Below are positions 1 through 8,404 of a stretch of DNA of 64,000 nucleotides, one piece after another. The notes below the pieces were generated by a model that was not told where the DNA came from, did not search any database, and worked only from the letters and a program-made list of their open reading frames with translations. Positions within the stretch are counted from its first letter, which is position 1; every line of letters begins with the position of its first letter. The stretch lies in NCBI GenBank assembly GCA_963749605.1, contig CAVVNN010000004.1:310001-374000 (forward strand), in the 5' to 3' direction. The position numbers and the translations under genes are program-made. The stretch comes from CAVVNN01 sp963749605 (GTDB lineage Bacteria; Actinomycetota; Thermoleophilia; Solirubrobacterales; 70-9).

Positions 1-1
1 C

Positions 2-505
2 GATCTCGTTCCCGACGAGGTGATCGTCGGCACGATCGCCGAGCGGATCGACTCCGCGGAGGCGGCCGACGGGTTCATCCTCGACGGCTTTCCCCGCACC
101 GTGCCGCAGGCGGAGGCGCTCGACGACAAGCTCTCCGAGCTGGGTCGCTCGCTGACCGGCGTCCTCTTGATCGACGTCTCCGACGAGGAGGTCCAGCGAC
201 GGCTCGGCGGGCGGCGCACCTGCGCCGAGAACGGCCACGTCTTCCACGTCGAGCTCAACCCGCCACGGCGGGAGGGTGTGTGCGACCTCGACGGCAGCGA
301 GCTGATCGTCCGCGACGACGACAGGCCCGAGGTGATCGCCAGGCGCCTCGAGACCTACCACGCCAAGACCGAGCCCCTGGTCGACCACTACGACCACCGC
401 AGCCTGCTGCGCCGCATCGACGGCGCCGCGCCGCCGGACGAGGTCGAGGACGAGGTCCGCCGCACCCTTGCGACGCTGAAGATGGAGCAGGACGAGGCGC
501 TCTAG
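2..505 (+). CDS. adk: Adenylate kinase (C-terminal part, cut by window start)
   Basis: The reading frame is open from base 2, so the N-terminus with the P-loop lies outside the window. The visible part has the AMP-binding signature DGFPRT and the LID domain followed by the conserved DDDRPEVIARRLETY segment. Adenylate kinase interconverts ATP + AMP and 2 ADP in the cytoplasm. The LID zinc site is degenerate: the four ligand positions read C-x2-N and C-x2-D instead of C-x2-C and C-x2-C/D. The gene heads the visible end of a ribosomal-protein operon and is followed after about 50 bp by map, a common actinobacterial order. Identification is secure; only the start is missing. Confidence 0.96.
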   Translation, partial: DLVPDEVIVGTIAERIDSAEAADGFILDGFPRTVPQAEALDDKLSELGRSLTGVLLIDVSDEEVQRRLGGRRTCAENGHVFHVELNPPRREGVCDLDGSELIVRDDDRPEVIARRLETYHAKTEPLVDHYDHRSLLRRIDGAAPPDEVEDEVRRTLATLKMEQDEAL

Positions 506-546
506 TGCCCTGTCTCCCAACATCTGACCGGAAATGACGGCACTAG
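502..546. repeat. 8-bp inverted repeat spanning the adk-map gap
   Basis: CTAGTGCC at 502-509 is matched by its exact reverse complement GGCACTAG at 539-546, with 29 bases between. The left arm contains the adk stop codon and the right arm ends just before the possible GTG start of map. The arms could form a weak intercistronic hairpin, or mark a small insertion. No T-run follows, so it does not look like a terminator. Confidence 0.4.
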
Positions 547-556
547 CGTGTACCGG

Positions 557-1315
557 ATGATCATCCGCAAGACGCCCGCGCAGGTGGAGAAGATGGCGGC
601 CTCCGGCGAGGTGCTGGTCCGCTGCCTGCGGATGCTGGAGGGCAAGGCGAGGGCCGGCGTCACCACCCGGGAGCTGGACGCCGCCGCGGAGAAGTTCATC
701 CGCTCGCAGGGCGCCGTACCGGCCTTCAAGGGCTATCGCGGCTTTCCCGGCTCGATCTGCACCTCGCCCAACTCGATGGTCGTCCATGGCATCCCCGGGC
801 CGTATGAGTGCAAGCGCGGCGATCTGCTCTCGATCGATGCCGGGGTGGTCAAGGACGGTTGGGTGGCCGACGCGGCGATTACCGTGCCGATCGGCCCGGT
901 TGGCCCCGAGGCGCGCAAGCTGCTCGACGTGACCAAGGCCGCGCTCTTCGCCGGGGTCGAGAAGATGTGGCCCGGCAACCACCTCGGCGACATCTCCGCG
1001 GCGATCCAGCGCGCGGTCGAGATCGAGGGCCTCTCGATCATCCGCACCCTGGTCGGGCACGGTATCGGCCGCGACATGCACGAGGATCCGCAGGTCCCAA
1101 ACTTCGGCGAGCCGGGCAAGGGCCCGTTGCTGGAGGAGGGTACGGTGCTGGCGATCGAGCCGATGGTCAATGCCGGCGGGTCGCTGGTGCGCATGGGCGA
1201 CGATGGCTGGGCCGTCTATTCGGAGGACGGCTCCCTGGCGGCTCACTTCGAGTTCACCGTCGCGGTCACCGCCGACGGCCCCCGGGTCCTCACCCCCTGG
1301 CACGAGGCGAGCTAG
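557..1315 (+). CDS. map: Type I methionine aminopeptidase
   Basis: Removes the N-terminal methionine from new proteins. The five metal ligands of the family are visible: the first Asp in SIDAG, the second about ten residues on in VADAA, His in GHGIGRDMHEDP, Glu in IEPMV and Glu in HFEFTV. Length is 252 residues from ATG 557, normal for the family. The protein begins MIIRKTPAQV, the usual family start; a GTG at 548 would add three residues and cannot be excluded. It sits between adk and rpmJ, probably within the same operon. Confidence 0.95.
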   Translation: MIIRKTPAQVEKMAASGEVLVRCLRMLEGKARAGVTTRELDAAAEKFIRSQGAVPAFKGYRGFPGSICTSPNSMVVHGIPGPYECKRGDLLSIDAGVVKDGWVADAAITVPIGPVGPEARKLLDVTKAALFAGVEKMWPGNHLGDISAAIQRAVEIEGLSIIRTLVGHGIGRDMHEDPQVPNFGEPGKGPLLEEGTVLAIEPMVNAGGSLVRMGDDGWAVYSEDGSLAAHFEFTVAVTADGPRVLTPWHEAS

Positions 1316-1428
1316 AGCCCGGCCCCCTGCTATCTTTCCCGGTCGGCCCAGAGGGGCCATGTGTTCATGCCTGCCGCCTAACTCCTGAGGCGCGCGGGAG
1401 TCCTGTTTTCGATACGAGATCCGGAGCG

Positions 1429-1542
1429 ATGAAGGTTCGAGCTTCCGTAAAGCCGATGTGCGAGAAGTGCAAGGTCATCCGCCGCCGCCGCGCGGTTCTC
1501 GTGATCTGCCAAAACCCGCGTCACAAGCAGCGGCAGGGCTAG
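1429..1542 (+). CDS. rpmJ: 50S ribosomal protein L36
   Basis: A 37-residue protein starting MKVRASVKPMCEKCK. It has the zinc-ribbon ligands of the C+ type of L36: Cys11, Cys14, Cys27 and His32. L36 binds 23S rRNA in the large subunit. A purine-rich CCGGAG lies just upstream of ATG 1429. It is followed after 15 bp by rpsM. infA, which often lies between map and rpmJ, is absent: the 113 bp upstream hold only a short hairpin (GGCCC 1345-1349 with GGGCC 1354-1358) and no open frame of that kind. Confidence 0.97.
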   Translation: MKVRASVKPMCEKCKVIRRRRAVLVICQNPRHKQRQG

Positions 1543-1557
1543 GGGCGCGGCGCAGAG

Positions 1558-1935
1558 ATGGCACGCATCGCCGGGGTCAACATCCCAGTCTCCAAGCGGG
1601 TTGAGATCGGGCTCACCTACGTCTTCGGCATCGGCCGTTCGACCGCGCAGGAGATCCTGGCGGAAACGAAGGTCGACCCGGACACGCTGGTCAAGGATCT
1701 GACCGAGGACGAGGTCGTGCGCCTGCGCGAGGCGGTGGAGAAGCACGAGGTGGAGGGCGACCTGCGGCGCGAGCGCTCTCAGGACGTCAAACGGCTGATG
1801 GAGATCGGCGCCTACCGTGGCCTGCGGCATCGGCGCGGCCTTCCCGTCCGAGGCCAGCGGACCAAGACCAACGCGCGTGGCCGCAAGGGACCGCGTCGGA
1901 TGAGCATCGCCGGCAAGAAGAAGCCGACGAGGTAG
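1558..1935 (+). CDS. rpsM: 30S ribosomal protein S13
   Basis: 125 residues starting MARIAGVNIP, with the helix-two-turn-helix region near GIGRSTAQEIL and the C-terminal basic tail containing the conserved RGQRTKTNARGRKGP segment. S13 sits in the head of the small subunit and contacts the large subunit and P-site tRNA. It lies 15 bp after rpmJ and 9 bp before rpsK, as expected in the alpha operon. Confidence 0.98.
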   Translation: MARIAGVNIPVSKRVEIGLTYVFGIGRSTAQEILAETKVDPDTLVKDLTEDEVVRLREAVEKHEVEGDLRRERSQDVKRLMEIGAYRGLRHRRGLPVRGQRTKTNARGRKGPRRMSIAGKKKPTR

Positions 1936-1944
1936 GGATAGCCG

Positions 1945-2343
1945 ATGGCCGAGAAGAAACCAGCGAAGGGGCGCACCCGGCGCCGGGTGAAAAAGAACGT
2001 CACCTACGGGCAAGCGCACATCAAGACTTCCTTCAACAACACGATCGTCACCCTGACCGATACCGAGGGCAACGTGATCGCCTGGGAGTCAGCCGGCTCC
2101 GCGGGGTTCAAGGGCTCGCGCAAGTCGACTCCGTTCGCAGCCCAGGTCACCGCCGATGCCGCCGCCAAGAAGGGCATGGAACACGGCCTGGAGCGGGTTG
2201 AGGTCTACGCCAAGGGCGCCGGCTCGGGCCGGGAGACGGCGATCCGCTCTCTGCAGGCCGCGGGCTTGGACGTGACCACGGTCAAGGACGTCTCCCCCCA
2301 GGCCCACAACGGCTGCCGCCCGAAGAAGCGGAGGAGGGTCTGA
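1945..2343 (+). CDS. rpsK: 30S ribosomal protein S11
   Basis: 132 residues with the diagnostic S11 segments (HIKTSFNNTIVTLTD, AGFKGSRKSTPFAAQ) and the C-terminal KDVSPQAHNGCRPKKRRRV tail. S11 is part of the small-subunit platform near the E site. The stop codon overlaps the start of rpsD (TGATG), so the two are probably translationally coupled. Confidence 0.98.
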   Translation: MAEKKPAKGRTRRRVKKNVTYGQAHIKTSFNNTIVTLTDTEGNVIAWESAGSAGFKGSRKSTPFAAQVTADAAAKKGMEHGLERVEVYAKGAGSGRETAIRSLQAAGLDVTTVKDVSPQAHNGCRPKKRRRV

Positions 2344-2963
2344 TGGCCCGCGACACCTCCCCCCAGTGCAAGCAGTGCCGCCGCGAGGGGCAGAAGCTCT
2401 TCCTCAAGGGCGAGCGCTGCTTCACCGACAAGTGCGGGGTCGAGCGCCGCTCCTATCCGCCCGGCGACCACGGCCGGGGGCGGATGCGGCAGTCCGAGTA
2501 CCGCGTTCAGCTGCGCGAGAAGCAGAAGACGCGCCGCTACTACCAGGTGCTGGAGAAGCAGTTTCGCGCCTATTACGACAAGGCTTCGCGCCAGGACGGC
2601 GTCACCGGCGAGAACCTGCTGCGCCTGCTCGAGTCGCGCTTCGACAACGTGCTGGTCCGTCTCGGCTTCGCCGCCTCGCGGCGCCAGGCCCGCCAGCTGA
2701 TCCGTCACGGGCACTGGATGGTGAACGGCCGCCGCGTCGACATCCCCTCCTACCAGGTGCGCCCCGAGGACATCATCTCGATCAAGCCGAGCTCGGCCGC
2801 CAACGACACGATCCGCCAGGCGACCGAGCTCGTTTCGACCGTGCCGGCCTGGTTGCAGGCCGACCACGATTCGCTTACCGCCAAGGTCCTGCGCTATCCC
2901 GAGCGCTCCGAGATCTCGGCGCCGGTCCAGGAGCAGCTCATTGTCGAGTTGTACTCCAAGTAG
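2343..2963 (+). CDS. rpsD: 30S ribosomal protein S4
   Basis: 206 residues. The N-terminus has the four-cysteine zinc site of the C+ form (Cys9, Cys12, Cys26, Cys31), followed by the S4 RNA-binding domain (RLDNV-like ESRFDNVLVRLGFAASR and the GHWMVNGRRVDIPSY loop). S4 starts assembly of the 30S body and in many bacteria represses this operon. Its start overlaps the rpsK stop. Only one rpsD copy is visible. Confidence 0.98.
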   Translation: MARDTSPQCKQCRREGQKLFLKGERCFTDKCGVERRSYPPGDHGRGRMRQSEYRVQLREKQKTRRYYQVLEKQFRAYYDKASRQDGVTGENLLRLLESRFDNVLVRLGFAASRRQARQLIRHGHWMVNGRRVDIPSYQVRPEDIISIKPSSAANDTIRQATELVSTVPAWLQADHDSLTAKVLRYPERSEISAPVQEQLIVELYSK

Positions 2964-3002
2964 TCCGGTCCCAATTTCTGAACACGCATACGCAAGGAAC
3001 TC

Positions 3003-3977
3003 ATGACCACTGACTTCCAGGTCCCCCGCATCACCTCCGACAAGGTCGACGACCGCCGAGGCACCTTCACGATCGAGCCTCTCGACAAGGGCTTCGGCTA
3101 CACCTTCGGCAACAGCCTGCGCCGCGTCCTGCTCTCCTCGCTCGGCGGCGCCGCGATCACCAGCGTCCGCATCGAGGGGGTCGCGCACGAGTTCTCCACC
3201 GTGCCCGGCGTCAAAGAGGACGTCACCGACATCGTCCTCAACCTGAAGGATCTGGTCGTGCGGATGCACACCGACGCCGACGAGGTCGAGGCGCCACTGG
3301 TCGCCACCGGCCCCGGCGAGGTGAAGGCGAAGGACATCGACCTGCCCTCCGGCGTCGAGATCCTCAACCCGGACGCCCCGATCGCGACGCTCGAGAAGAA
3401 AACCAAGCTCGAGGTCTACCTGACGATCGGCCGCGGCCGCGGCTACTCGCCGGCCGAAGAGAACAAGTCCGACGAGCAGCCGATCGGAGTGATCCCGATC
3501 GACTCGATCTTCTCGCCGATTCGCCGTGCCTCCTACGCCGTCGAATCCGCCCGCGTCGGCCAGCGAACCGACTTCGACAAACTCACGCTCGACCTCGAGA
3601 CCGACGGCTCGATCGAGCCGGGGGCCGCCTTGCGCGAGGCCTCCGAGATCCTGATCAAGAGCCTGGCGATCTTCACCGACGCCGACCGGGTCGAGGAGCT
3701 GACCGCGCGCGACGCCGTCGCCCTCCCGGCCGACCCGCTCGCCGGCTCCAACGGCGACAGCGGCGCCGGCAACGGCCTCGACGAGATCTTGATCGAGGAG
3801 CTCGAACTCGGCGTGCGCTCCTACAACTGCCTCAAGCGCGCCGGGGTGCAGACCGTCGGCGACCTGGTGCGCAAGTCGCGCTCGGAGCTGAACGCGATCC
3901 CCAACTTCGGCTCGAAGTCGATCGAGGAAGTGATCGAGACCCTGCACGTTCGCGGCCTCGACCTCCAGCAGGACTGA
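3003..3977 (+). CDS. rpoA: DNA-directed RNA polymerase alpha subunit
   Basis: 324 residues. The N-terminal dimerisation domain has the conserved LDKGFGYTFGNSLRRVLLS; the C-terminal domain begins near residue 260 (EELELGVRSYNCLKRAG) and ends with the helix-hairpin-helix NFGSKSIEEVIETL. The alpha dimer nucleates RNA polymerase assembly, and the C-terminal domain binds UP elements and activators. It lies 39 bp after rpsD in the usual order. Confidence 0.98.
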   Translation: MTTDFQVPRITSDKVDDRRGTFTIEPLDKGFGYTFGNSLRRVLLSSLGGAAITSVRIEGVAHEFSTVPGVKEDVTDIVLNLKDLVVRMHTDADEVEAPLVATGPGEVKAKDIDLPSGVEILNPDAPIATLEKKTKLEVYLTIGRGRGYSPAEENKSDEQPIGVIPIDSIFSPIRRASYAVESARVGQRTDFDKLTLDLETDGSIEPGAALREASEILIKSLAIFTDADRVEELTARDAVALPADPLAGSNGDSGAGNGLDEILIEELELGVRSYNCLKRAGVQTVGDLVRKSRSELNAIPNFGSKSIEEVIETLHVRGLDLQQD

Positions 3978-4008
3978 GGAAGCGGCCGGGGATCGAGGGG
4001 AGCAGCCT

Positions 4009-4362
4009 GTGCGCCATCGCAAGAAGCGGAACAAGCTCAGCCGCGATGCCGCGCATCGTCAGTCGCTGCTCTCGAACCTGTCCAAGCAGCTGATCGAGCA
4101 CGAGCGGATCAAGACGAGCCAGGCCAAGGCAAAGGCGGTCAAGCCCGAGGTCGAGCAGCTGATCACCCTCGCCAAACGGGGGGACCTCCACGCCCGGCGC
4201 CAAGCCCTGGCGACGCTCCACAACGACAAGTTCATCGTGCACAAGCTGTTCGAGGAGGTCGCGCCGCGGTACGTCGAGCGGCCCGGCGGCTACACCAGGA
4301 TCGTCAAGTTGGGCCCGCGCAAGTCGGACTCGACCGAGATGGTCTACCTCGAGCTGGTTTAG
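4009..4362 (+). CDS. rplQ: 50S ribosomal protein L17
   Basis: 117 residues from a GTG start, beginning MRHRKKRNKLSRDAAHR, with the L17 signature around ERIKTSQAKAKAVKPEVEQLI. L17 lies near the peptide exit tunnel. It closes the ribosomal operon. In many actinobacteria truA follows directly; here three exported-protein genes intervene and truA is on the other strand. Confidence 0.97.
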   Translation: MRHRKKRNKLSRDAAHRQSLLSNLSKQLIEHERIKTSQAKAKAVKPEVEQLITLAKRGDLHARRQALATLHNDKFIVHKLFEEVAPRYVERPGGYTRIVKLGPRKSDSTEMVYLELV

Positions 4363-4395
4363 CCGCCGAGATACTTCTCTGCGCCAAGGCGGTTT
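4363..4395 (+). terminator. Possible terminator after rplQ
   Basis: CCGCC (4363-4367) can pair with GGCGG (4388-4392), followed by TTTAAT. The loop is long (20 bases) and the T-run short, so this is weak. It sits where the ribosomal operon would be expected to end. Confidence 0.3.
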
Positions 4396-4413
4396 AATAG
4401 GCGGGGAGGATTG

Positions 4414-4899
4414 ATGCGGCCACCGAGAAAGATCGTTTACTGCTTGGCCAGCTTGGCGCTGCTTTCAGCTGCCATTCCTGCCTCCGCCGCCGAAGTTACC
4501 CGCGACTCCTATCGAGAAGCGGTCGAACCGATCTGCAAAGCCAATACGGGAGCCAACGAACGCATCCTCAAGGGCGTTCGCAGGCTGGTCAAGAAGGGGG
4601 AGCTCAAATCCGCGGCGGCGCGGTTTTCGAAGGCCGCGAAGGCCCTGAGGGAAACGATCGTCGAATTGAAGTCGGTGCCTCAGCCAACGGCCGACCAGGC
4701 TCGCCTCGCGAAGTGGCTGCGCCTGGTCTCCAATCAGGCCTCCTTCTTCGAACTGGCGGCGAAGCAGCTTCGGGCGGGCAACAAGGTCGGCGCGCAGGGG
4801 TCCGTTATTCGCCTTACCCACAACGCCAACCAGGCCAACAACGTGGTGGTCCCGTTCGAATTCGAATACTGCCGTTTCGACACCTCGAAATTCACGTGA
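4414..4899 (+). CDS. Secreted protein of unknown function (first of a three-gene set)
   Basis: 161 residues with a clear signal peptide (basic start, hydrophobic core, Ala-x-Ala near residue 25). The mature part is helical and basic with two cysteines near each end (EPICKANT and EYCRFDT), which could form a disulfide. I do not recognise a named family. ATG 4414 is preferred over the adjacent TTG 4411 because GGGGAGGA lies 4-10 bases upstream. The stop overlaps the next start (GTGATGG), suggesting coupling with the two downstream exported proteins. Confidence 0.75.
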   Translation: MRPPRKIVYCLASLALLSAAIPASAAEVTRDSYREAVEPICKANTGANERILKGVRRLVKKGELKSAAARFSKAAKALRETIVELKSVPQPTADQARLAKWLRLVSNQASFFELAAKQLRAGNKVGAQGSVIRLTHNANQANNVVVPFEFEYCRFDTSKFT

Positions 4900-5687
4900 T
4901 GGGACTCGGGCGCGGCGCACGCCTGCTCGGCGGGTTGCTCATCCTGATGCTGGCCGTCGCCGCTGTCGCCGGTGCGGTCGTCGTTCAGCGAGAAGGCCTG
5001 CGTATCACCGTGCTGAGCCAGATCATGCCCTACAAGCTGCCTCGCGGCCGTCCGGCGCCGATCTCTGTCTTCGTCGCCGGCCACGTTGCGAGTGCGAGTG
5101 GCGGCATCCCGCCCCAGTTGCAGGAGATGAGCGTCGAAGTAAACCGTCATGGCTTGCTGCAGTCCAAGGGCCTGCCGGTCTGCAGGCGAACCGATGTCGT
5201 TGCCGCTCCCTCGCGGACTGCCCTCGCGAACTGCTCGGACGCGCTGGTCGGCTCGGGTCAGTTCTGGGCCCACATCGTCTTTCCAGATCAAGGCTCCTAT
5301 GCCACCCGAGGGCGCCTCTTGATCTTCAACGGAAGGGATGGCAAAAGCCCCCTGCTGCTGGCCCACATCTTTGCGGCCAATCCCTTTCCAACCGCCTTCG
5401 TGATCCCCTTCCGGATCCGTCACATCTCAAGAGGCCCGTACGGCACCGAGCTCTCGGCCTCCTTTCCGCAAGCGCTTGGCGATTGGGGATACCTGGACCG
5501 CATCAAGCTCACCCTGCGCCGCCTGTATCGGTTTAGGGGTGGCAAATTCAGCTATTACAACGCCGCCTGCCCCGCCCCAAAGGGGGCATCTCGCGCGGCC
5601 TTCCCACTTGCGCAGGCACGCTTTGCCTTCGCCAACGGCCAGCAGCTCGGGACTGTCGTGGACAAGACCTGCGGGGTAAGGGAATGA
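4899..5687 (+). CDS. Membrane-anchored extracellular protein of unknown function
   Basis: 262 residues from ATG 4899 (overlapping the previous stop). One hydrophobic N-terminal segment (about residues 9-28) is either an uncleaved anchor or a signal peptide. The rest is beta-rich, with four cysteines, two of them in the middle region (LPVCRR and ANCSDAL). The pattern resembles exported proteins common in Solirubrobacterales, but I cannot name a domain with confidence. It is translationally coupled on both sides, so it probably works with its neighbours at the cell surface. Confidence 0.72.
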   Translation: MGLGRGARLLGGLLILMLAVAAVAGAVVVQREGLRITVLSQIMPYKLPRGRPAPISVFVAGHVASASGGIPPQLQEMSVEVNRHGLLQSKGLPVCRRTDVVAAPSRTALANCSDALVGSGQFWAHIVFPDQGSYATRGRLLIFNGRDGKSPLLLAHIFAANPFPTAFVIPFRIRHISRGPYGTELSASFPQALGDWGYLDRIKLTLRRLYRFRGGKFSYYNAACPAPKGASRAAFPLAQARFAFANGQQLGTVVDKTCGVRE

Positions 5688-6781
5688 CGCCAAGCGGACC
5701 AAAGCGGCGAGTGGGCGGGATCTCCACCCTGACCTTGCTGTTCTGCATCGGCCTGGCCCTTGCCCCTCTCGCGCGGGCCTCGTATGACCCGCTGGGCAAG
5801 GGGAAGACCAGGCTTGTGCTCGACAAGTCCTTCCTCAATTTCCTCAAGCGCGATGGCGTGAAGCTGTCGGTTGGCAGCCCCGGGCGGCTGAAGGCGGGCG
5901 TCGTGACCCTTCCGGTTTCCGATGGGTTGCTCGATCCCGTCACCGGCAAGGGGACGATCGAACAGGAAGGCGCGCTCGTCTTCAGCGGCCGTAAGAGGGT
6001 CCCGCTGAGAGACCTGGTGGTGAAAACGAAGCACGCGGTGCTGTCTGCCAAAGTCGGTGGCAGCCAGCTCAAAATCGCCACCTCCTCCAGGCTTGCCTCG
6101 AGGCGGAAGGGCTTCGCCAGCGAATTCTCCGCCCAGCAGCTGAAGCTCACGGACAAGGTCGTACGGCGCCTCAACAAAAAGCTCCGCCCGCCCGTTCCCT
6201 TCGAAGCCGGCCAGCCGATCGGCTCCCTCGTATCGAAGGCGGAACCGCTTACCACCAAGATCCTCGAAACAACCCGCGCGACGTTCGTCTTCGCCCCGGC
6301 CCTGCTTTCCAAGCTGGATGCGCTGCACGTCTCGTTGAACCCGATCTCGCCGGCCGAACTTGCCCCCGGCCCGCTCTTCACCTTGCCGATCGGCCCCGAA
6401 AGCGCGATCTCCACGGATGCGCGGAGCGGCATGTTGAGAACCGCCGGAGCGATCGAATTGCTGCAGCTGCACGCGGGCCAGATCTTCTGGCGTGCGCTTT
6501 CCCTCGACCTGGCCGGTGGGACGGTGAGCGCCGAAGTCGAAATCGAGCCCGCGCCGCCCTACCCGGGCAAGCTCGGCCGGGTATCGATCCTCGACCTGGA
6601 TATGGGCTCGGCATCGATTTCCTCGAACCACAAGGCGCGCACGATCACGGCCGACGGCGCCCGCCTGAGCTTTCAGGCCGCCACAGCGGCTGCGTTTAAC
6701 CAGGCCTTCGCCGAAGGCAAAGAAACCTTCAAAGCCGGAGAAGAAGTGGGCGCGATCTCCTTCGTGGCGCAGGCGCAGTAA
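5684..6781 (+). CDS. Secreted HtaA-like domain protein
   Basis: 365 residues with a signal peptide ending near ARAS (residue 33). The mature part has two HtaA-like stretches: one around KTRLVLDKSFLNFLKRDGV, with the typical 'EGALVFSG...VPLRDLVV' run, and one in the second half (GMLRTAGAIELLQL). HtaA domains bind haem in corynebacteria; binding here is not shown. ATG 5684 overlaps the preceding TGA (ATGA). It ends the three-gene set and faces truA. Confidence 0.72.
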   Translation: MTPSGPKRRVGGISTLTLLFCIGLALAPLARASYDPLGKGKTRLVLDKSFLNFLKRDGVKLSVGSPGRLKAGVVTLPVSDGLLDPVTGKGTIEQEGALVFSGRKRVPLRDLVVKTKHAVLSAKVGGSQLKIATSSRLASRRKGFASEFSAQQLKLTDKVVRRLNKKLRPPVPFEAGQPIGSLVSKAEPLTTKILETTRATFVFAPALLSKLDALHVSLNPISPAELAPGPLFTLPIGPESAISTDARSGMLRTAGAIELLQLHAGQIFWRALSLDLAGGTVSAEVEIEPAPPYPGKLGRVSILDLDMGSASISSNHKARTITADGARLSFQAATAAAFNQAFAEGKETFKAGEEVGAISFVAQAQ

Positions 6782-6796
6782 GCAACCATCCGGAGC

Positions 6797-7534
6797 TCAG
6801 TCGTAGCTGACCGACTCGAGGTAGAGGCCGTGGGGCGGGGCTGTGTCGCCCGCCGCGCTGCGCGCTGCGCCGGTTAGGAGCTTTGTGAAGCTGTCGAGGG
6901 TTCGGCGGCCTGAGGCTACTTCGAGCATGGTGCCGACGAGGACTCGGACCATGCTGCGCATGAAGGCGTCTGCGGTGATGCGAAAGGCGAGGACGCCGCT
7001 GTCCTCCTGCTCCCACCCAGCCTGCAGGATGTTGCGCTCGAAGCGGACGTGGTCGGTTTGGGTGGGGGTGAAGGCGGTGAAGTCGTGGGTGCCGGGAAGA
7101 ACGGCGGCGCAGGCGTCGAGAGCCTCACGGTCGATGCGGTGCGGCCACCACAGCGCGCGGCCTCGCTCGAAGGGGCTGCGCGCCAAACGGGCCAGGACCC
7201 GGTAGCAGTAGGTGCGGGACTTGGCGTCCCGCCGGGCGTCGAAGCCGTCGGCGGCCAGAGTTGCCGCGGTGACGGCGACGTCGTCCGGTCCTACCCCGTT
7301 CAACCGCCGCGCCAGATCCTCCCGCGCCTCGGCATCGGTGACGAAGCTCGCCACCTGCCCCCAGGCATGCACCCCGGCGTCGGTGCGCCCAGCCACGGTC
7401 AGCGTCACCGGTCCCCGCAGCACGGTCGCCAGCGCCGCTTCCAGCTCACCCTGCACCGTCCGCAACCCTGGCTGAGCCGCCCAACCGTGGAATTCCGATC
7501 CGTCGTATTCGATATCCAACCTGACCGTGCCCAC
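6797..7534 (-). CDS. truA: tRNA pseudouridine(38-40) synthase
   Basis: 245 residues from GTG 7534. The catalytic Asp lies in GRTDAGVHAWGQV, and the family segment AFMRSMVRVLVGTMLEVA is present near the C-terminus. The enzyme converts uridines 38-40 of the tRNA anticodon arm to pseudouridine. It faces away from surE; the 49 bp between the two starts must hold both promoters. Frame-internal GTGs further upstream would add unlike sequence, so 7534 is preferred. Confidence 0.95.
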   Translation of the reverse strand: MGTVRLDIEYDGSEFHGWAAQPGLRTVQGELEAALATVLRGPVTLTVAGRTDAGVHAWGQVASFVTDAEAREDLARRLNGVGPDDVAVTAATLAADGFDARRDAKSRTYCYRVLARLARSPFERGRALWWPHRIDREALDACAAVLPGTHDFTAFTPTQTDHVRFERNILQAGWEQEDSGVLAFRITADAFMRSMVRVLVGTMLEVASGRRTLDSFTKLLTGAARSAAGDTAPPHGLYLESVSYD

Positions 7535-7583
7535 GCGGGCAGTATGCACACGTTCGCCGCACGCGACACCTAGAATCGGCCAC

Positions 7584-8396
7584 GTGCGCGTGCTGCTGAC
7601 CAACGACGATGGGATCACGGCGCCTGGGTTGCAGGCTGCCCGTCGCGCCCTGCGCGAGGTCGACGGGGTCGAGGTGGATGTGATCGCGCCGGACTCGAAC
7701 CGGAGCGCTACTGCGCGGAGCATCACGACCCGCTCGCCGCTCACGGTCGAGGAGGTTGAGTTCGGGGATGGGGATCGGGGGTACGCGACCGACGGGACGC
7801 CGGTCGATTGCGTGCGCTTTGCGGAGCTGGGGCTGGTCGGACATCGGCCCGACCTGATCGTCTCGGGGATCAACCACGGCGCCAACCTCGGCGACGACAT
7901 CACCTACTCGGGGACGGTGGCGGCGGCGCTCGAGGGGATCGTGCTCGGGATTCCCGCGCTGGCGCTTTCGCAGCAGTCCTCCCGCGGGGGCATGGGCTAC
8001 GTCAGCGGAGAGTTCGATTTCGGCGTGGCGGCGCCCTTTGCGGCCGAGCTGGTGCGCGACCTGGTCGATACCCCGATGCCTGCGGCGACGCTGATCAACG
8101 TCAACTTCCCCGCTGGCGAGCCGACCGGGATCGAGGTGACGAAGCTGGGCAAACGCCTCTACAACGACGAGCTGAAGCTGGTCGGCGAGGACTCCGAGGG
8201 CGGGCGCCGCCGCTACGAGATCTACGGCTGGCAGCCTGGCTTCGAGGACGAGGCGGGGACCGACCTCTCGGCGGTCTCGCAGGGGCGGATCTCGGTGACG
8301 CCGGTCCACTTCGACCTCACCGACCACGGCGGGCTGGAGCGCCTGCGCGGGTGGCGCTTCGAGGAGATGCTGGCGGCCTGCGCGCCGGCGGCGTGA
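7584..8396 (+). CDS. surE: 5'/3'-nucleotidase SurE
   Basis: 270 residues from GTG 7584, beginning VRVLLTNDDGITAPG, where the paired Asp residues bind the metal. The SGINHGANLGDDITYSGT active-site segment is intact. SurE dephosphorylates nucleoside monophosphates and is linked to stationary-phase survival. ligA starts 8 bp after its stop, so the two are probably co-transcribed. Confidence 0.94.
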   Translation: MRVLLTNDDGITAPGLQAARRALREVDGVEVDVIAPDSNRSATARSITTRSPLTVEEVEFGDGDRGYATDGTPVDCVRFAELGLVGHRPDLIVSGINHGANLGDDITYSGTVAAALEGIVLGIPALALSQQSSRGGMGYVSGEFDFGVAAPFAAELVRDLVDTPMPAATLINVNFPAGEPTGIEVTKLGKRLYNDELKLVGEDSEGGRRRYEIYGWQPGFEDEAGTDLSAVSQGRISVTPVHFDLTDHGGLERLRGWRFEEMLAACAPAA

Positions 8397-8404
8397 GCCC
8401 TCCC

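Noticed and set aside
2205..4034. Long open frame antisense to rpsK-rpsD-rpoA
   Set aside because: High GC content keeps antisense frames open; composition is Ala/Gly/Arg/Asp-rich without domains, and the opposite strand holds certain ribosomal genes.
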